Shown here one piece after another: positions 1-7,531 of a stretch of 21,360 bases of DNA (position 1 is its first letter; each line of letters opens with the position of its first letter). Under the pieces are notes generated by a model. That model was not told where the DNA came from. It did no database searches and saw nothing but the letters and a program-made list of their open reading frames with translations. Source of the DNA: a virus; IMG/VR virus record IMGVR_UViG_3300048592_000285, positions 1-21,360 of that record; one strand, 5' to 3'. The translations under genes and the position numbers were made by a program.

Positions 1-92
1 TCCGTGAACCGCGCCATGGGGTCCTCGCCCTGCGGTTGCGCCGCGTCCAGGACGCTCAGGAAGATGCGCGGGGCGCCGTCCGGGAGCGGCAT
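1..92 (-). CDS. Probable baseplate hub (gpD-like) protein, 3' end outside window
   Basis: The ATG at 90-92 directly follows the TAG of the LysM gene, with a weak GGGG stretch about seven bases upstream. Thirty complete codons are visible before the edge, beginning MPLPDGAPRIFLSVLD and passing an in-frame Met at residue 26. The opening P-R-I-F-L-S-V is the kind of first strand seen in gpD/gp27-like hub proteins. In contractile tails the hub commonly follows the LysM protein. The identity is thus a position-based guess with little sequence behind it. Confidence 0.45.
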   Translation of the reverse strand, partial: MPLPDGAPRIFLSVLDAAQPQGEDPMARFT

Positions 93-431
93 CTAGTGCC
101 CCGCCCGCTGGCCATCGGAGAAGAGCTCGAGGCGCACCAACCGGGCCGAGGGGATGACCACCACCGCGCCCGCCGGAATGACCACGGTCGGATCCACCAC
201 GGGCTGCGGCTGGAACTCGCACAGGGCCCACCACAGCCCGCTGGCCCGCTCGAACATCGGGAGGTAGCGCTGGGCCAGGCCCCACCACGTATCGCCCTCC
301 TGCGCCGTGTGGTGCACGTTGTCGGGCTGCGCTCGGTAGCGGAACGGCTCGCGCTCGTCGAGGTACGGCCGCCCGGCGGCGTCGGCATAGGAGCGGTTGT
401 AGCGGTAGCGGCTCAGCGGGTAGGTGGCCAC
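93..431 (-). CDS. LysM-domain baseplate protein (P2 gpX / T4 gp53-like)
   Basis: The start is a GTG at 429-431, one base after the preceding TGA at 433-435, and the product has 112 residues. Residues 40-58 (HHTAQEGDTWWGLAQRYLP) and 85-95 (IPAGAVVVIPS) are the two conserved parts of a LysM fold: the G-D-T-xx-x-LA-RY helix and the closing P-x-G-xxxxIP strand. In baseplates this small domain joins the tube to the hub and spike rather than binding cell wall. An aromatic, basic N-terminal arm (YPLSRYRYNRSYAD) precedes it. The TAG at 93-95 is followed directly by the ATG of the next gene. Confidence 0.88.
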   Translation of the reverse strand: MATYPLSRYRYNRSYADAAGRPYLDEREPFRYRAQPDNVHHTAQEGDTWWGLAQRYLPMFERASGLWWALCEFQPQPVVDPTVVIPAGAVVVIPSARLVRLELFSDGQRAGH

Positions 432-432
432 G

Positions 433-1023
433 TCAAGTCCCCCAGGACCGGAACGATCCGGTTTGCAGGACGCTCTCGGCCGTGATGCGGCCCATGGGCG
501 CCTCGGTCCACTCGGTTTCGGCGCGCCAGGTCAGCACGCGCCCGCGGCTATCGCAATCGGCGAACGTGAAGCTCAGGGCGGTCAGCCGGCAGCGGGCCGT
601 GAACACCCCGGGCAGGCACACGAGCAGCGCGGCCGGGCTGCACCCGAACTGCGTGGGCACCGGCTCCGGCGGCACGGTATGCGCCTCGAGGAACCGGCGC
701 GCCTGCTCGATGCGGTCGATGGCCCCGGCCAGGTCCTCGCCCCCGGGCAGCGCCCCCTGGCCCGCGAGCAGCATGTGGGCGTTGGCGTAGAGCTCAAAGG
801 CCCACGTCACGGCCTTGCCGCCCTGGTACACCTGATAGTCGTGGGACATGCCCAGCGGGGCCGCGCTTTGGTAGCCCATGCCGTGGCGCTGGCGCACCTC
901 AGCCGGCCGGAACGGGAACGTGAGCAGGTTCTCGGTGCCCAGCGGCCCGGCGGCCAGGCCCTCGGATCGGGCGTAGCCCTTGAGGCTCTGCGGCACGTCA
1001 TCGGGGCAGATCGTGAGCGGCAT
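433..1023 (-). CDS. CIS-tube / T4 gp53-like baseplate protein
   Basis: The ATG at 1021-1023 overlaps the tape measure TAA as TAATG. The 196-residue product reads like the tube-domain protein that precedes the LysM protein in contractile tails and injection systems: LTFPFRPAEVRQRHG, a GKAVTWAFELYANA strand, the helix GAIDRIEQARRFLEAHT, then SPAALLVCLPGVF, a LTALSFTFADCDSRG strand pair and a V-LTWRAETEWTE ending. Such proteins start the tube and dock to the hub. The downstream LysM protein supports this reading, because in several systems the two form one polypeptide. By-eye family match only. Confidence 0.65.
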   Translation of the reverse strand: MPLTICPDDVPQSLKGYARSEGLAAGPLGTENLLTFPFRPAEVRQRHGMGYQSAAPLGMSHDYQVYQGGKAVTWAFELYANAHMLLAGQGALPGGEDLAGAIDRIEQARRFLEAHTVPPEPVPTQFGCSPAALLVCLPGVFTARCRLTALSFTFADCDSRGRVLTWRAETEWTEAPMGRITAESVLQTGSFRSWGT

Positions 1024-3479
1024 TAGAAGGCCCCCTGCGGCGCGGGCGTGAAGCCCTCCTCATACCCGCGGCTTTGGTCGCTTTCGGTAACCAGGGCCAT
1101 TCCGCGGCCAACCTCCGATACGGTGATGGTGGCGTTTACCCGCGGAGCGGGCTGGCTTTGCACGATAGCCTTAACCTGCTCCGCTGTGAGGCCCGCGTTC
1201 TCGCCGGTTGCGTCGGAGAAGGCCCGCAGCGCGTTGCCCGCGCCAGTGGCCGCGCCACGGAGCATGCCTCCCTTGGGGGCGTAGAAGTCGGCGTAGTTCC
1301 CACCGATGCCGGTGGCCCCGGTGGTGACGGCTTCGCCTAGCTGCTGCCACGGCGCCTTCACGGGCTCCATGATGCCGCCCCAGATTTCGCCCAGCGTCTG
1401 CTTTACGCCGGGGGTTCTGTTGCCGCTTAGCACGTCGAAAAATCGGCCCAGGGTTTCGGGCACGCCGCCCGCTAGGCCCTTGAGCGCCTTGATGACCTCA
1501 GCGATGGCGTCCCGCACCCGGAAGAAGGTGTCCGCGACGAGCGTCACCTTGCCCGCCATGGGGCCCAGCACGTTCTCGCTCCACCAGGCCATGTGGCTAA
1601 TCACGGGCCCGATGACGGCGGCCAGCGTGCGGAACGCCGCCACGAAGGAATAGATGCCGTCCGCGATGTCCTGCGAGGACACGTCCCCAAGCTTGGTCGC
1701 GAGCCGCTGGCCCAGGTCCACGAGCGCGGTCATGGCCGCGATCCCGTACTCCCCAAGCTGCGCCAGGATAGCCCCGGCCCGCTCGCCCGCCGCCGTGGCG
1801 CTAGCCAGGCCGTCCGTGGCCTCGCCGCCGAGCGTGGCCCCGATGAGGCCGATCTTCTCAAAGAGCTTGTCCAGCGCCGGGCCCAGCTTAGCGAGGCCGC
1901 GGTCGAACCCCGCCGTGAGGCCGCTCCAGAACGCCTTGATGCGCTGTATCCAGCCCTCGGCCCGGGCCAGGAACGCACCCACGCCCCGGTTTTCGGCCTT
2001 GCCCAGCTCATTCTGTACGCCCTGCGACAACTTGCCCGATCCGATGAGGTCCGTGAGGCCCTGCCAGCCGAGCTTGATCTTGCGCACGGTGTCCTGCCAG
2101 GTGTCCCCCGCCGCGCCGACGTGCTTGGTAATGGCCCTAAATGCCGCGACCATGGCGATCCCAAAGCCCGCGAACAGGATGGACAGCGGGATCATGATGC
2201 CCACGATGATGCCGAGCGCCGCGGCCACGGTGGTCAGCGAGATGCCCAGGAGCGAGAGCCCGCCGACGAGCACGCCGATGCCGCCCACGCCCGTGAGCAG
2301 GCCCGCGATGCCGCCGACCACCGCGATGATGGCCTTGCGGGCCTCGGGCGGAATGGCGTCCGCAAGCTGCGCAAACGCCCCAGCCAGTTTGCTAATCAGA
2401 CCGACAAACGGCTCAAGCATATCGTTTGCCGTGCGCCCAAAAAGCACATCGATAAACTTCATGGTTTGATCGAGCACCTTGCGATGATGCTCCATCGTTG
2501 CGGACATCTTGGATACTGCCGCATCCGCAGCGCCGGTTCGATCCCGCATCTGATCCATAATGTCGGCAAAAGTTTTTCCACCGTTGGAGGCCAGCGCCAC
2601 CATGGTGTTATACGCCTCAATGGACCCGAACAGCTTAGTCATGGAGTCGGCGTTGAAGCCCGCGGCGCTGGTGACTCCGGTCAACCACTTCTCCCAGCCC
2701 TGCGCCCGCACGGCCGCTGCGCTGTACTCCACGCCTAGCCGCTTTGCTTCCGCTATGGCGACATCCTGCGGTTTGTTGAGTAGCGAGAACGCCGCCTTGA
2801 GGCCAGATACCGCTTCGGAAGTCTGAATGCCGCCCTGGGTCACGGCCGCGATGGACCCGAGCAGTTCGTCCATGGACACGCCGAGCACGTTAGCGCCCGA
2901 CGCCACCTTGCCAACGCTGGAGGCCAATTCCTCGGCGGTGGTCTTTCCCACGCGGATCGCCGTAAAGAACGCATCGTTGACGTCGTTCACGTCGAGTTGC
3001 TTATCCCGATAGGACAGCAGCACGTTCGTCAAGCCGTCCGCGGCGATGGAGGTGCTGGTCAGCCCGCCAACGGCCAGGCGGTTTGCCGCATCCATGGTTT
3101 TTTGTGCAGCCGCCGCGTCCGTGATACCGGCCGAGATGATCTGGTACAACGCGCGGGCGTTATCCTGCGCCTCGGTGCCGTACAGCAGGGACGCCCGCTG
3201 CGCCGCGGCCCGGATGTCGGCCTCCGGAAACGCCTCCTCGCTAATCAGCGTAGACACCTCGGCCACCGCGGTCTGGAGCTGCGCCGCGCTGGTCATGGCC
3301 TGCTCGAGGCCCCGGGCGATGCCCACGCCCGCGCCCACCATGGCCGCGCCGAGCACGCCCGCGGCCCGCTGCGCCGCCTGGACGAACTCGCCAAAGTTCT
3401 TGTTAACCTTGCCGATGGTCTGCGATGCCTGGTCGTCGGCCCAGATGGTGAATCCGGCGCCGAATTCGTTCATAGCCAT
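1023..3479 (-). CDS. Tail tape measure protein
   Basis: I start at the ATG at 3477-3479 (818 residues), with GGAGG ten bases upstream; an ATG two codons later is an alternative. Residues about 40-370 are the TP901-type tape measure core: a helical LQTAVAEVSTLISEE segment, a YGTEAQDNARALYQIISAG stretch, LGVSMDELLGSIAAVTQ and GGIQTSEAVSGLKAAFSLL. Residues about 383-449 are strongly hydrophobic, with several potential membrane-spanning helices, as in tape measures that insert into the host membrane during DNA entry. The rest is helical with amphipathic stretches. It sets tail length and is threaded in the tube. At about 1.5 angstrom per residue it would fit a tail of roughly 120 nm (inference). 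The stop overlaps the next start as TAATG. Confidence 0.93.
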   Translation of the reverse strand: MAMNEFGAGFTIWADDQASQTIGKVNKNFGEFVQAAQRAAGVLGAAMVGAGVGIARGLEQAMTSAAQLQTAVAEVSTLISEEAFPEADIRAAAQRASLLYGTEAQDNARALYQIISAGITDAAAAQKTMDAANRLAVGGLTSTSIAADGLTNVLLSYRDKQLDVNDVNDAFFTAIRVGKTTAEELASSVGKVASGANVLGVSMDELLGSIAAVTQGGIQTSEAVSGLKAAFSLLNKPQDVAIAEAKRLGVEYSAAAVRAQGWEKWLTGVTSAAGFNADSMTKLFGSIEAYNTMVALASNGGKTFADIMDQMRDRTGAADAAVSKMSATMEHHRKVLDQTMKFIDVLFGRTANDMLEPFVGLISKLAGAFAQLADAIPPEARKAIIAVVGGIAGLLTGVGGIGVLVGGLSLLGISLTTVAAALGIIVGIMIPLSILFAGFGIAMVAAFRAITKHVGAAGDTWQDTVRKIKLGWQGLTDLIGSGKLSQGVQNELGKAENRGVGAFLARAEGWIQRIKAFWSGLTAGFDRGLAKLGPALDKLFEKIGLIGATLGGEATDGLASATAAGERAGAILAQLGEYGIAAMTALVDLGQRLATKLGDVSSQDIADGIYSFVAAFRTLAAVIGPVISHMAWWSENVLGPMAGKVTLVADTFFRVRDAIAEVIKALKGLAGGVPETLGRFFDVLSGNRTPGVKQTLGEIWGGIMEPVKAPWQQLGEAVTTGATGIGGNYADFYAPKGGMLRGAATGAGNALRAFSDATGENAGLTAEQVKAIVQSQPAPRVNATITVSEVGRGMALVTESDQSRGYEEGFTPAPQGAF

Positions 3480-3480
3480 G

Positions 3481-3642
3481 CTATCGTCCCCTCCGGGCCT
3501 TGCGCAGGGCCGCGTTGTCCTCATCCCACCGGGTCTTGAGGCCCTTGAGGAGGGACAGCGCCTCGCCCACGGGCAGCGCGGCCGTCTCGGCCCAGGTGAG
3601 GGCAAAGCGCCCATAGTGCGGGGAGTGCCAGGCCAGGGACAT
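3481..3642 (-). CDS. Small tail ORF / frameshift extension of the chaperone
   Basis: This frame codes for 53 residues from the ATG at 3640-3642, which has a perfect AGGAGG (3648-3653) five bases upstream, so it can be translated alone. The same frame is also open back into the chaperone gene and can be reached by a -1 slip at CCCTTTT, adding 86 residues. The stretch before the ATG (GLTADQVQEVR) continues naturally into the visible MSLAWHSPHYGRF, which favours the fusion. The remainder is helical and charged (GEALSLLKGLKTRWDEDN, then KARRGR). In lambda G/GT and P2 E/E' the equivalent extension binds the tape measure. It lies directly before the tape measure gene. Both modes of expression may occur. 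Confidence 0.7.
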   Translation of the reverse strand: MSLAWHSPHYGRFALTWAETAALPVGEALSLLKGLKTRWDEDNAALRKARRGR

Positions 3643-3668
3643 CCGAACCTCCTGCACCTGGTCCGCGG

Positions 3669-4469
3669 TTAGTCCGCCGAGCAGGCCGCCCGGCGCCGCG
3701 CCCGCGCGGCCACCAGGGCCGGTCGGGTGAACGCCGCCGTAAAAGGGAGCGTGATGGTGAACCCGTGCCCGCACTCGCTGCGGGGGCAGGTCAGCTCCAC
3801 GTCGCTGTCCAGCCCGCAATCGTGGGCGTCCAGCGCCGCCTCGAGCAGGTCCACGTCCCCCATGAGCAGGCCAGGGTGGGCCGCCTTGGGGTTGCCGCCG
3901 TCCAGCCAGTCCAAAATCTCGTGCGCCTCGATGCCGGCCACGGATCGCAGGCGGGCCCGGATCTTGTTCCCGGGGCGGCCCGGGTGCTGCTTCTCGTTGC
4001 GCTCGCGCAAGCGCTCGGTCGCGGGCGTGGGCAGCCCGAAGGCCACCTCCCGCCCGTCGATGGTGCAGGTCAGGGGCGCCCCGGTGCGCACATGCTCCGC
4101 GCCCGCCGCGTCCAGGGGCCGCCACAGGAGATCCTTGCGCAGGTCGATATCGTAGCCGCTCGCGGCCCGGCACGCCGGGCAGCGCACCCCGGCCACCTCG
4201 TAGTGGTCCCCGGCGGGGTAGGACAGCGCCCGAAGCTCGACGAGCGCGGCCCACTGGTCGCCCATGAGGGCGGTTTCCCAGAACGTCGCAGGGTCGGCCG
4301 GGGTCGGGTATGGATCGGGCTCCAAAATGGCCACGGTGCACGCCTCGACCATGCGTTGCACGGTCTGCCGGCCGCTGCCCTTGGCCAAGATGGCCTCCTC
4401 GGAAAGGCGCAGGGGCCGAAGGGCCACCACGCACCCGCTGGGCAATGTGACGGGGGTCGCGTCGGACAT
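3669..4469 (-). CDS. Tail assembly chaperone / T4 gp26-like baseplate family, zinc-binding
   Basis: The ATG at 4467-4469 lies 23 bases after the tube stop and has only a weak ribosome binding site. The 266-residue product begins T-LPSG-VVALRPLRLSEE, as in tail assembly chaperones of contractile phages. Two cysteine pairs, C97-P-A-C100 and C228-P-R-S-E-C233, are about 130 residues apart and probably fold into one zinc site around a helical insert that contains RNEKQHPG and HEILDWLD. The gene lies between tube and tape measure, where such chaperones occur and often make a second, frameshifted product. A CCCTTTT slippery heptamer occurs in the correct phase at codons 241-243. The product is probably lost from the finished virion; I am sure of the position, less of the family name. 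Confidence 0.75.
   Translation of the reverse strand: MSDATPVTLPSGCVVALRPLRLSEEAILAKGSGRQTVQRMVEACTVAILEPDPYPTPADPATFWETALMGDQWAALVELRALSYPAGDHYEVAGVRCPACRAASGYDIDLRKDLLWRPLDAAGAEHVRTGAPLTCTIDGREVAFGLPTPATERLRERNEKQHPGRPGNKIRARLRSVAGIEAHEILDWLDGGNPKAAHPGLLMGDVDLLEAALDAHDCGLDSDVELTCPRSECGHGFTITLPFTAAFTRPALVAARARRRAACSAD
3741..3747 (-). promoter_or_regulatory. Candidate programmed -1 frameshift site CCCTTTT
   Basis: On the minus strand the chaperone reads CTC CCT TTT ACG at codons 241-244. The heptamer C CCT TTT is in the X XXY YYZ phase required for a tandem -1 slip, after which CCC TTT TAC is read. The -1 frame then stays open for 86 codons to the TAG at 3481-3483, giving a 329-residue fusion instead of the 266-residue product. 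GC-rich sequence follows closely, including GCGGC at 3733-3737 that can pair with GCCGC at 3706-3710. Slip efficiency cannot be judged from sequence. Confidence 0.6.
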
Positions 4470-4492
4470 GCTACACTACACTTCTGCCCGCG

Positions 4493-4957
4493 CTACGCGG
4501 CGGGCGTGACGTCGTACCGGTCGAACTCGAACACCAGGGACTCCATCGAGACCTCGTTGGCGTCGTTGTCCCAGCCGTTGATCCGGTACTCCTTGCACCA
4601 GGCGTTGTACAGCGTGAATCGGCGCTTGACGCTGCCGTCCATGTCGAGTTGCACGATTGACACCGTGCGGTACAGCGCGGGCAGGTTCTGCCCCGTGGCC
4701 GCCGCGGCATCGTAGGTGCTGCGGAACCAGTTGAGCAGGTCCGTGTCGTCGCCCTCGGCCACGCCGCGCTCCAGGGTGATGGGCTCGAAGGACACCAGGC
4801 CCGGGGCCTTGTGCGGATGCCGCCGGCCGCCCTCGCGATACTCGATGGTCTCGGCAATCGCGGCGAGGTCCGTGGCGGACTTGAACGCGGCGCGCTCCAC
4901 CCCGTCGATTTCGACGAGGAAGGCAAAGCGCTTGTACCAGTTGGTCGGGGTTGCCAT
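4493..4957 (-). CDS. Tail tube protein (T4 gp19-like)
   Basis: The ATG at 4955-4957 has a perfect AGGAGG eight bases upstream and follows the sheath stop after 15 bases. The 154-residue product matches the gp19-like tube family. It opens NWYKRFAFLVEIDGVE and continues F-KSATDL and IAETIEYREGG, with the KAPGLVSFEPITLERGV strand that is the hallmark of the family. A loop D-TDLLNWFR, the RRFTLYNAWCKEY strand and the closing MESLVFEFDRYDV complete it. Six copies form each ring of the inner tube through which DNA passes. The sheath-then-tube order is standard for contractile tails and for related contractile injection systems. Confidence 0.93.
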   Translation of the reverse strand: MATPTNWYKRFAFLVEIDGVERAAFKSATDLAAIAETIEYREGGRRHPHKAPGLVSFEPITLERGVAEGDDTDLLNWFRSTYDAAAATGQNLPALYRTVSIVQLDMDGSVKRRFTLYNAWCKEYRINGWDNDANEVSMESLVFEFDRYDVTPAA

Positions 4958-4972
4958 GGTCCGAGCCTCCTA

Positions 4973-7213
4973 TCAGGCGTCTAGCGCCCGGGTGTCCTGC
5001 GTGACGGTCAGCACGATGTACTCGGCCGGCTTGTTGGTGGCGAGGCCCACGCGGGCCGTGAGGATGCCCAGCCGCTCGTTGGCGGGCGGGTTGAGCTGGT
5101 CGCTCACGTCCACGAAGAACGCCAGCGCCGGATCGGTGCTGCGGAACGCGCCCTTGGCCATCTCGCCCGCGAGGTACTGCGTGATGGTGCGGCGCACGGC
5201 ATCACGCACCGTCGCGTTGTTATAGCGGTGCTTGAAGTTGACCATGAGGGCCTTGAGGGCGGCCTCGATGGCAATCACGCCCCGGCGCTCGCCCACGTTG
5301 GGGAAGCTCCCGGTGCTGCGCAGCGTGCGCCCGCCGTCCACGTGGATCGCGGTGCCTGGTAGCTTGGTGATGGGGTTGATCCGCTTGGGATACACGAGAT
5401 CCCGGATGGCCTCATCGACGACCTGGTGCGTGGTCGCGCCCAGGGGGTCGGCCTCGAAGCCGACCACGCCCGGGATGCTGCCCCAGCCGCTGCCCACGCC
5501 CGCCGGGCTCTGGTACACGCCGCCGGCCTTCTGGTCGTTCTTGGCGTAGAGCCCCGCGATGAGCCCGGACGGGGCCACCTCGATGGTGGACGCCGATCCG
5601 AACACGCTGGGCTGCGGGTTGGCCACCTGCACCCGGGGCCAGTAGATGGCGCCGAGCTCGCCGGTGGCGGCCTCGAGCAGGTTGTTCGCGGTCACGAAGG
5701 TGACCATCTGCTGCGCCGTCTGGCCCGCCGGGGGGTCGAGCGGACAGAAGAGCCCATTGTTCTTCACGGTGGCGCTGTAGTCCAGCATGGCGAGCTGCAC
5801 CGTGGCCGAGCTCACGCCCGGGACCAGAAGCAGGGTGCCATCGGTCACGATGTCGAAGGCGTAGAGCCCGGTCTTGCCCGCGCTGTTGCCGATGTAGTCC
5901 GCATCGGCCAGGGCCGCCAGGCCGTCGTCGCCGGAGGCCAGGAAGGCCGAGGTGCCGTTGGCCGGGCGCTGCACCGTAGGCGATCCCGCGACGTCGAGGT
6001 CGGTCACGGCCACCAGGTTGGAGCCGCTGTTGACATCGTTGACCACGGTCTCCACGAACCGGGCGGCGGTATCGTCCATGGTGACGTTCGGGAAGGTCTC
6101 GACGATGACGCCGGCCTGCGAGATCGCCAGGTTAAACTCGGAGGCCGTCCCGCTGGTCGCGGCGCTCACAATGGCGCGCACGGCGGCGGTGTAGGCGCCC
6201 GGGGTTTTGCCATCCACACGCAGGGTGTTGGTCGGCGCGGCCGCGGCGCCCACGTGGGCATCGCCATCCAGGCCGAAGTCGTAGGTCGAGGTGCCAAGCA
6301 CCTGGATTGCTGCCCCGGCGCCCGTGGCGACGGTGGAAATGATCATGTGGTCCGTGCCGTCGAAGGTCACAGCGGTGCCGGCCACGGCAGCCTCGATGAC
6401 CGTCTCGGCCTCGGCCGCAGTCACCTCGTGGATGTTTCCCACGTTGCCCGTGCCGGCGCTGGCCACGGTCGGGAAAAGCAGGATCGCGTTCAGCGTCCCG
6501 CCGGTGGTCACGTGGATGCTGGCATCCGTACCCAGCACGTCCGTGGTGATCTTGACCTGCCCGCCATCGACCACCGCATGGGCACCAGCGATCTGTCCGT
6601 TGATCAACGCCGCCACGGCTTCCGCGGTGGTTTCGCCACCTGCCGCCGTGATGGTCTGCTCCGCGCCGCCGTTGGCGCCCGCCACGGTGATGCCCATGGT
6701 TTGCGCTACCAGGGCCGCAATCGGATAGGCCACCGTATCGGTGATGGTCCCCGCGGCTGCGTTGAACGTGGCGGCCACGCTGCCCGCGCCGAGGTCGAGG
6801 TCGATGTGATCCGCCGGGTCGAGCCGGAATGGGGCCACGTCGGTTCCCGGCCCAACCACGGCTGGGGTCGCCAGGCTGCCGGTGTTCTGGAGGTTGATCG
6901 TGCCCTTGACGGCGGTGTACGCCGTGCGGGTGGTCAGGTCGGTGTAGTGGCAGATCCGGTTGCCGTAGCAGTAGGATCCGCCCGCGTTGAAGAACGCATG
7001 CGCCGCGAGGGTCGCGTCGGCCGAGGCCGTGAACCCGCCGAACACCCGCACCCACTCGGAGAACGAGGTGCATAGCTGGGGATCATTGATCGGGCCCCGC
7101 TCCATGATGCCCTCAATCAGGGCGATGGCGGACGGGAGCGCCTGTGCGGCCGGGATCTGCGGGTCCTCCTCGAGGACCACCACCTTGGAGGCGAGCAGCA
7201 ACGTCGAAGCCAT
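4973..7213 (-). CDS. Contractile tail sheath protein
   Basis: The ATG at 7211-7213 has AAGGAG six bases upstream. The product is 746 residues, long against the roughly 390-500 of P2- or Mu-type sheaths. The N-terminus shows sheath features: ALPSAIALIEGIMERGP and the S-F-S-E-W-VRVFGG segment with an A-x-A-A-H-AFF-NGG-like continuation. The core resumes near 360 (FNLAISQ, TFPNVT, AARFVETVVND). The C-terminal 180 residues are the conserved domain IV: TKLPGTAIHVDGGRT, then R-RGVIAIEAALKALMVNF, RRTITQYL, LNPPANERLGI and AEYIVLTVTQ. About residues 112-318 are an Ala/Thr/Gly-rich insertion with two related modules. Sheath proteins wrap the tube and contract on infection; the tube gene is next. This gene defines the phage as a myovirus. 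Confidence 0.95.
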   Translation of the reverse strand: MASTLLLASKVVVLEEDPQIPAAQALPSAIALIEGIMERGPINDPQLCTSFSEWVRVFGGFTASADATLAAHAFFNAGGSYCYGNRICHYTDLTTRTAYTAVKGTINLQNTGSLATPAVVGPGTDVAPFRLDPADHIDLDLGAGSVAATFNAAAGTITDTVAYPIAALVAQTMGITVAGANGGAEQTITAAGGETTAEAVAALINGQIAGAHAVVDGGQVKITTDVLGTDASIHVTTGGTLNAILLFPTVASAGTGNVGNIHEVTAAEAETVIEAAVAGTAVTFDGTDHMIISTVATGAGAAIQVLGTSTYDFGLDGDAHVGAAAAPTNTLRVDGKTPGAYTAAVRAIVSAATSGTASEFNLAISQAGVIVETFPNVTMDDTAARFVETVVNDVNSGSNLVAVTDLDVAGSPTVQRPANGTSAFLASGDDGLAALADADYIGNSAGKTGLYAFDIVTDGTLLLVPGVSSATVQLAMLDYSATVKNNGLFCPLDPPAGQTAQQMVTFVTANNLLEAATGELGAIYWPRVQVANPQPSVFGSASTIEVAPSGLIAGLYAKNDQKAGGVYQSPAGVGSGWGSIPGVVGFEADPLGATTHQVVDEAIRDLVYPKRINPITKLPGTAIHVDGGRTLRSTGSFPNVGERRGVIAIEAALKALMVNFKHRYNNATVRDAVRRTITQYLAGEMAKGAFRSTDPALAFFVDVSDQLNPPANERLGILTARVGLATNKPAEYIVLTVTQDTRALDA
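6269..6631 (-). repeat. Two related modules inserted in the sheath protein
   Basis: Residues 195-244 (6482-6631) and 265-315 (6269-6421) look like two versions of one alpha/beta module: T-x-AEA followed by a helix, then AG-A-VV or AG-AVTF, a KITT or IIST strand, a G-(T/A)-x-(A/G)-(S/A)-I-(H/Q)-V strand, and a T-G-G-T or GTST turn. This kind of small module is common in virion proteins of phages and prophages. The two copies differ strongly, so it is an old duplication. Confidence 0.6.
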
Positions 7214-7216
7214 GGA

Positions 7217-7531
7217 TTACTCCTTCGCGCCGCGACGCCGCGCGGCCTTTGGTGCGGGCGCGCTTGCGGGCGCGGGGGTTGCGTGCGGGTAGTGGACCTT
7301 GCAGGCCCCCCGGCGCACGGCCGCTTGCACGGTGGGGCTCAGGGCCCACGCCGCGGGCAGGGTCTGCGTGGCCGCCTGCGTGCCGTGCGGCGCCAGGTGG
7401 ATGCAGGCCCATGCGCCCGTGCCGCGGTGGCACAGGCAGCGGCCCAGGGCCTTGCACACCGTCGCGTGCGGGGCGCTGAGCTCCAGCATGCGGCGGGTCA
7501 GGTTTTGAATCTTGATCTGGTCGTTAGTCAT
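7217..7531 (-). CDS. Cysteine-containing small protein before the sheath gene
   Basis: The ATG at 7529-7531 overlaps the previous TGA as ATGA and gives 104 residues. After an N-terminal helix (IKIQNLTRRMLEL) come four cysteines and two histidines, C26, C32, C34, H35, C43 and H45, which could bind a metal ion or an iron-sulfur cluster. A further Cys-x-Val-His lies near residue 77-80. The C-terminus is a disordered Ala/Pro/Lys/Arg tail. I know no family with this exact pattern. Its TAA is three bases before the sheath ATG, and the AAGGAG of the sheath gene lies within its end. A small tail-assembly or neck protein is the likely context. Confidence 0.55.
   Translation of the reverse strand: MTNDQIKIQNLTRRMLELSAPHATVCKALGRCLCHRGTGAWACIHLAPHGTQAATQTLPAAWALSPTVQAAVRRGACKVHYPHATPAPASAPAPKAARRRGAKE

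Noticed and set aside
1593-2738. 381-residue plus-strand frame antisense to the tape measure gene
   Set aside because: It is His/Arg/Asp-rich without domain features, while the minus strand encodes an unmistakable tape measure protein.
4470-4492. Gap between tube and chaperone genes considered as a terminator or promoter
   Set aside because: The 23 bases contain no stem followed by T residues and no recognisable -10 or -35 elements; it is only an untranslated gap with a weak ribosome binding site.
5426-7075. 549-residue open frame on the plus strand, antisense to the sheath gene
   Set aside because: It is Gly/Arg/His-rich, has no recognisable domain and mirrors the codon bias of the GC-rich sheath gene on the other strand. 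Long antisense frames are expected at this GC content.
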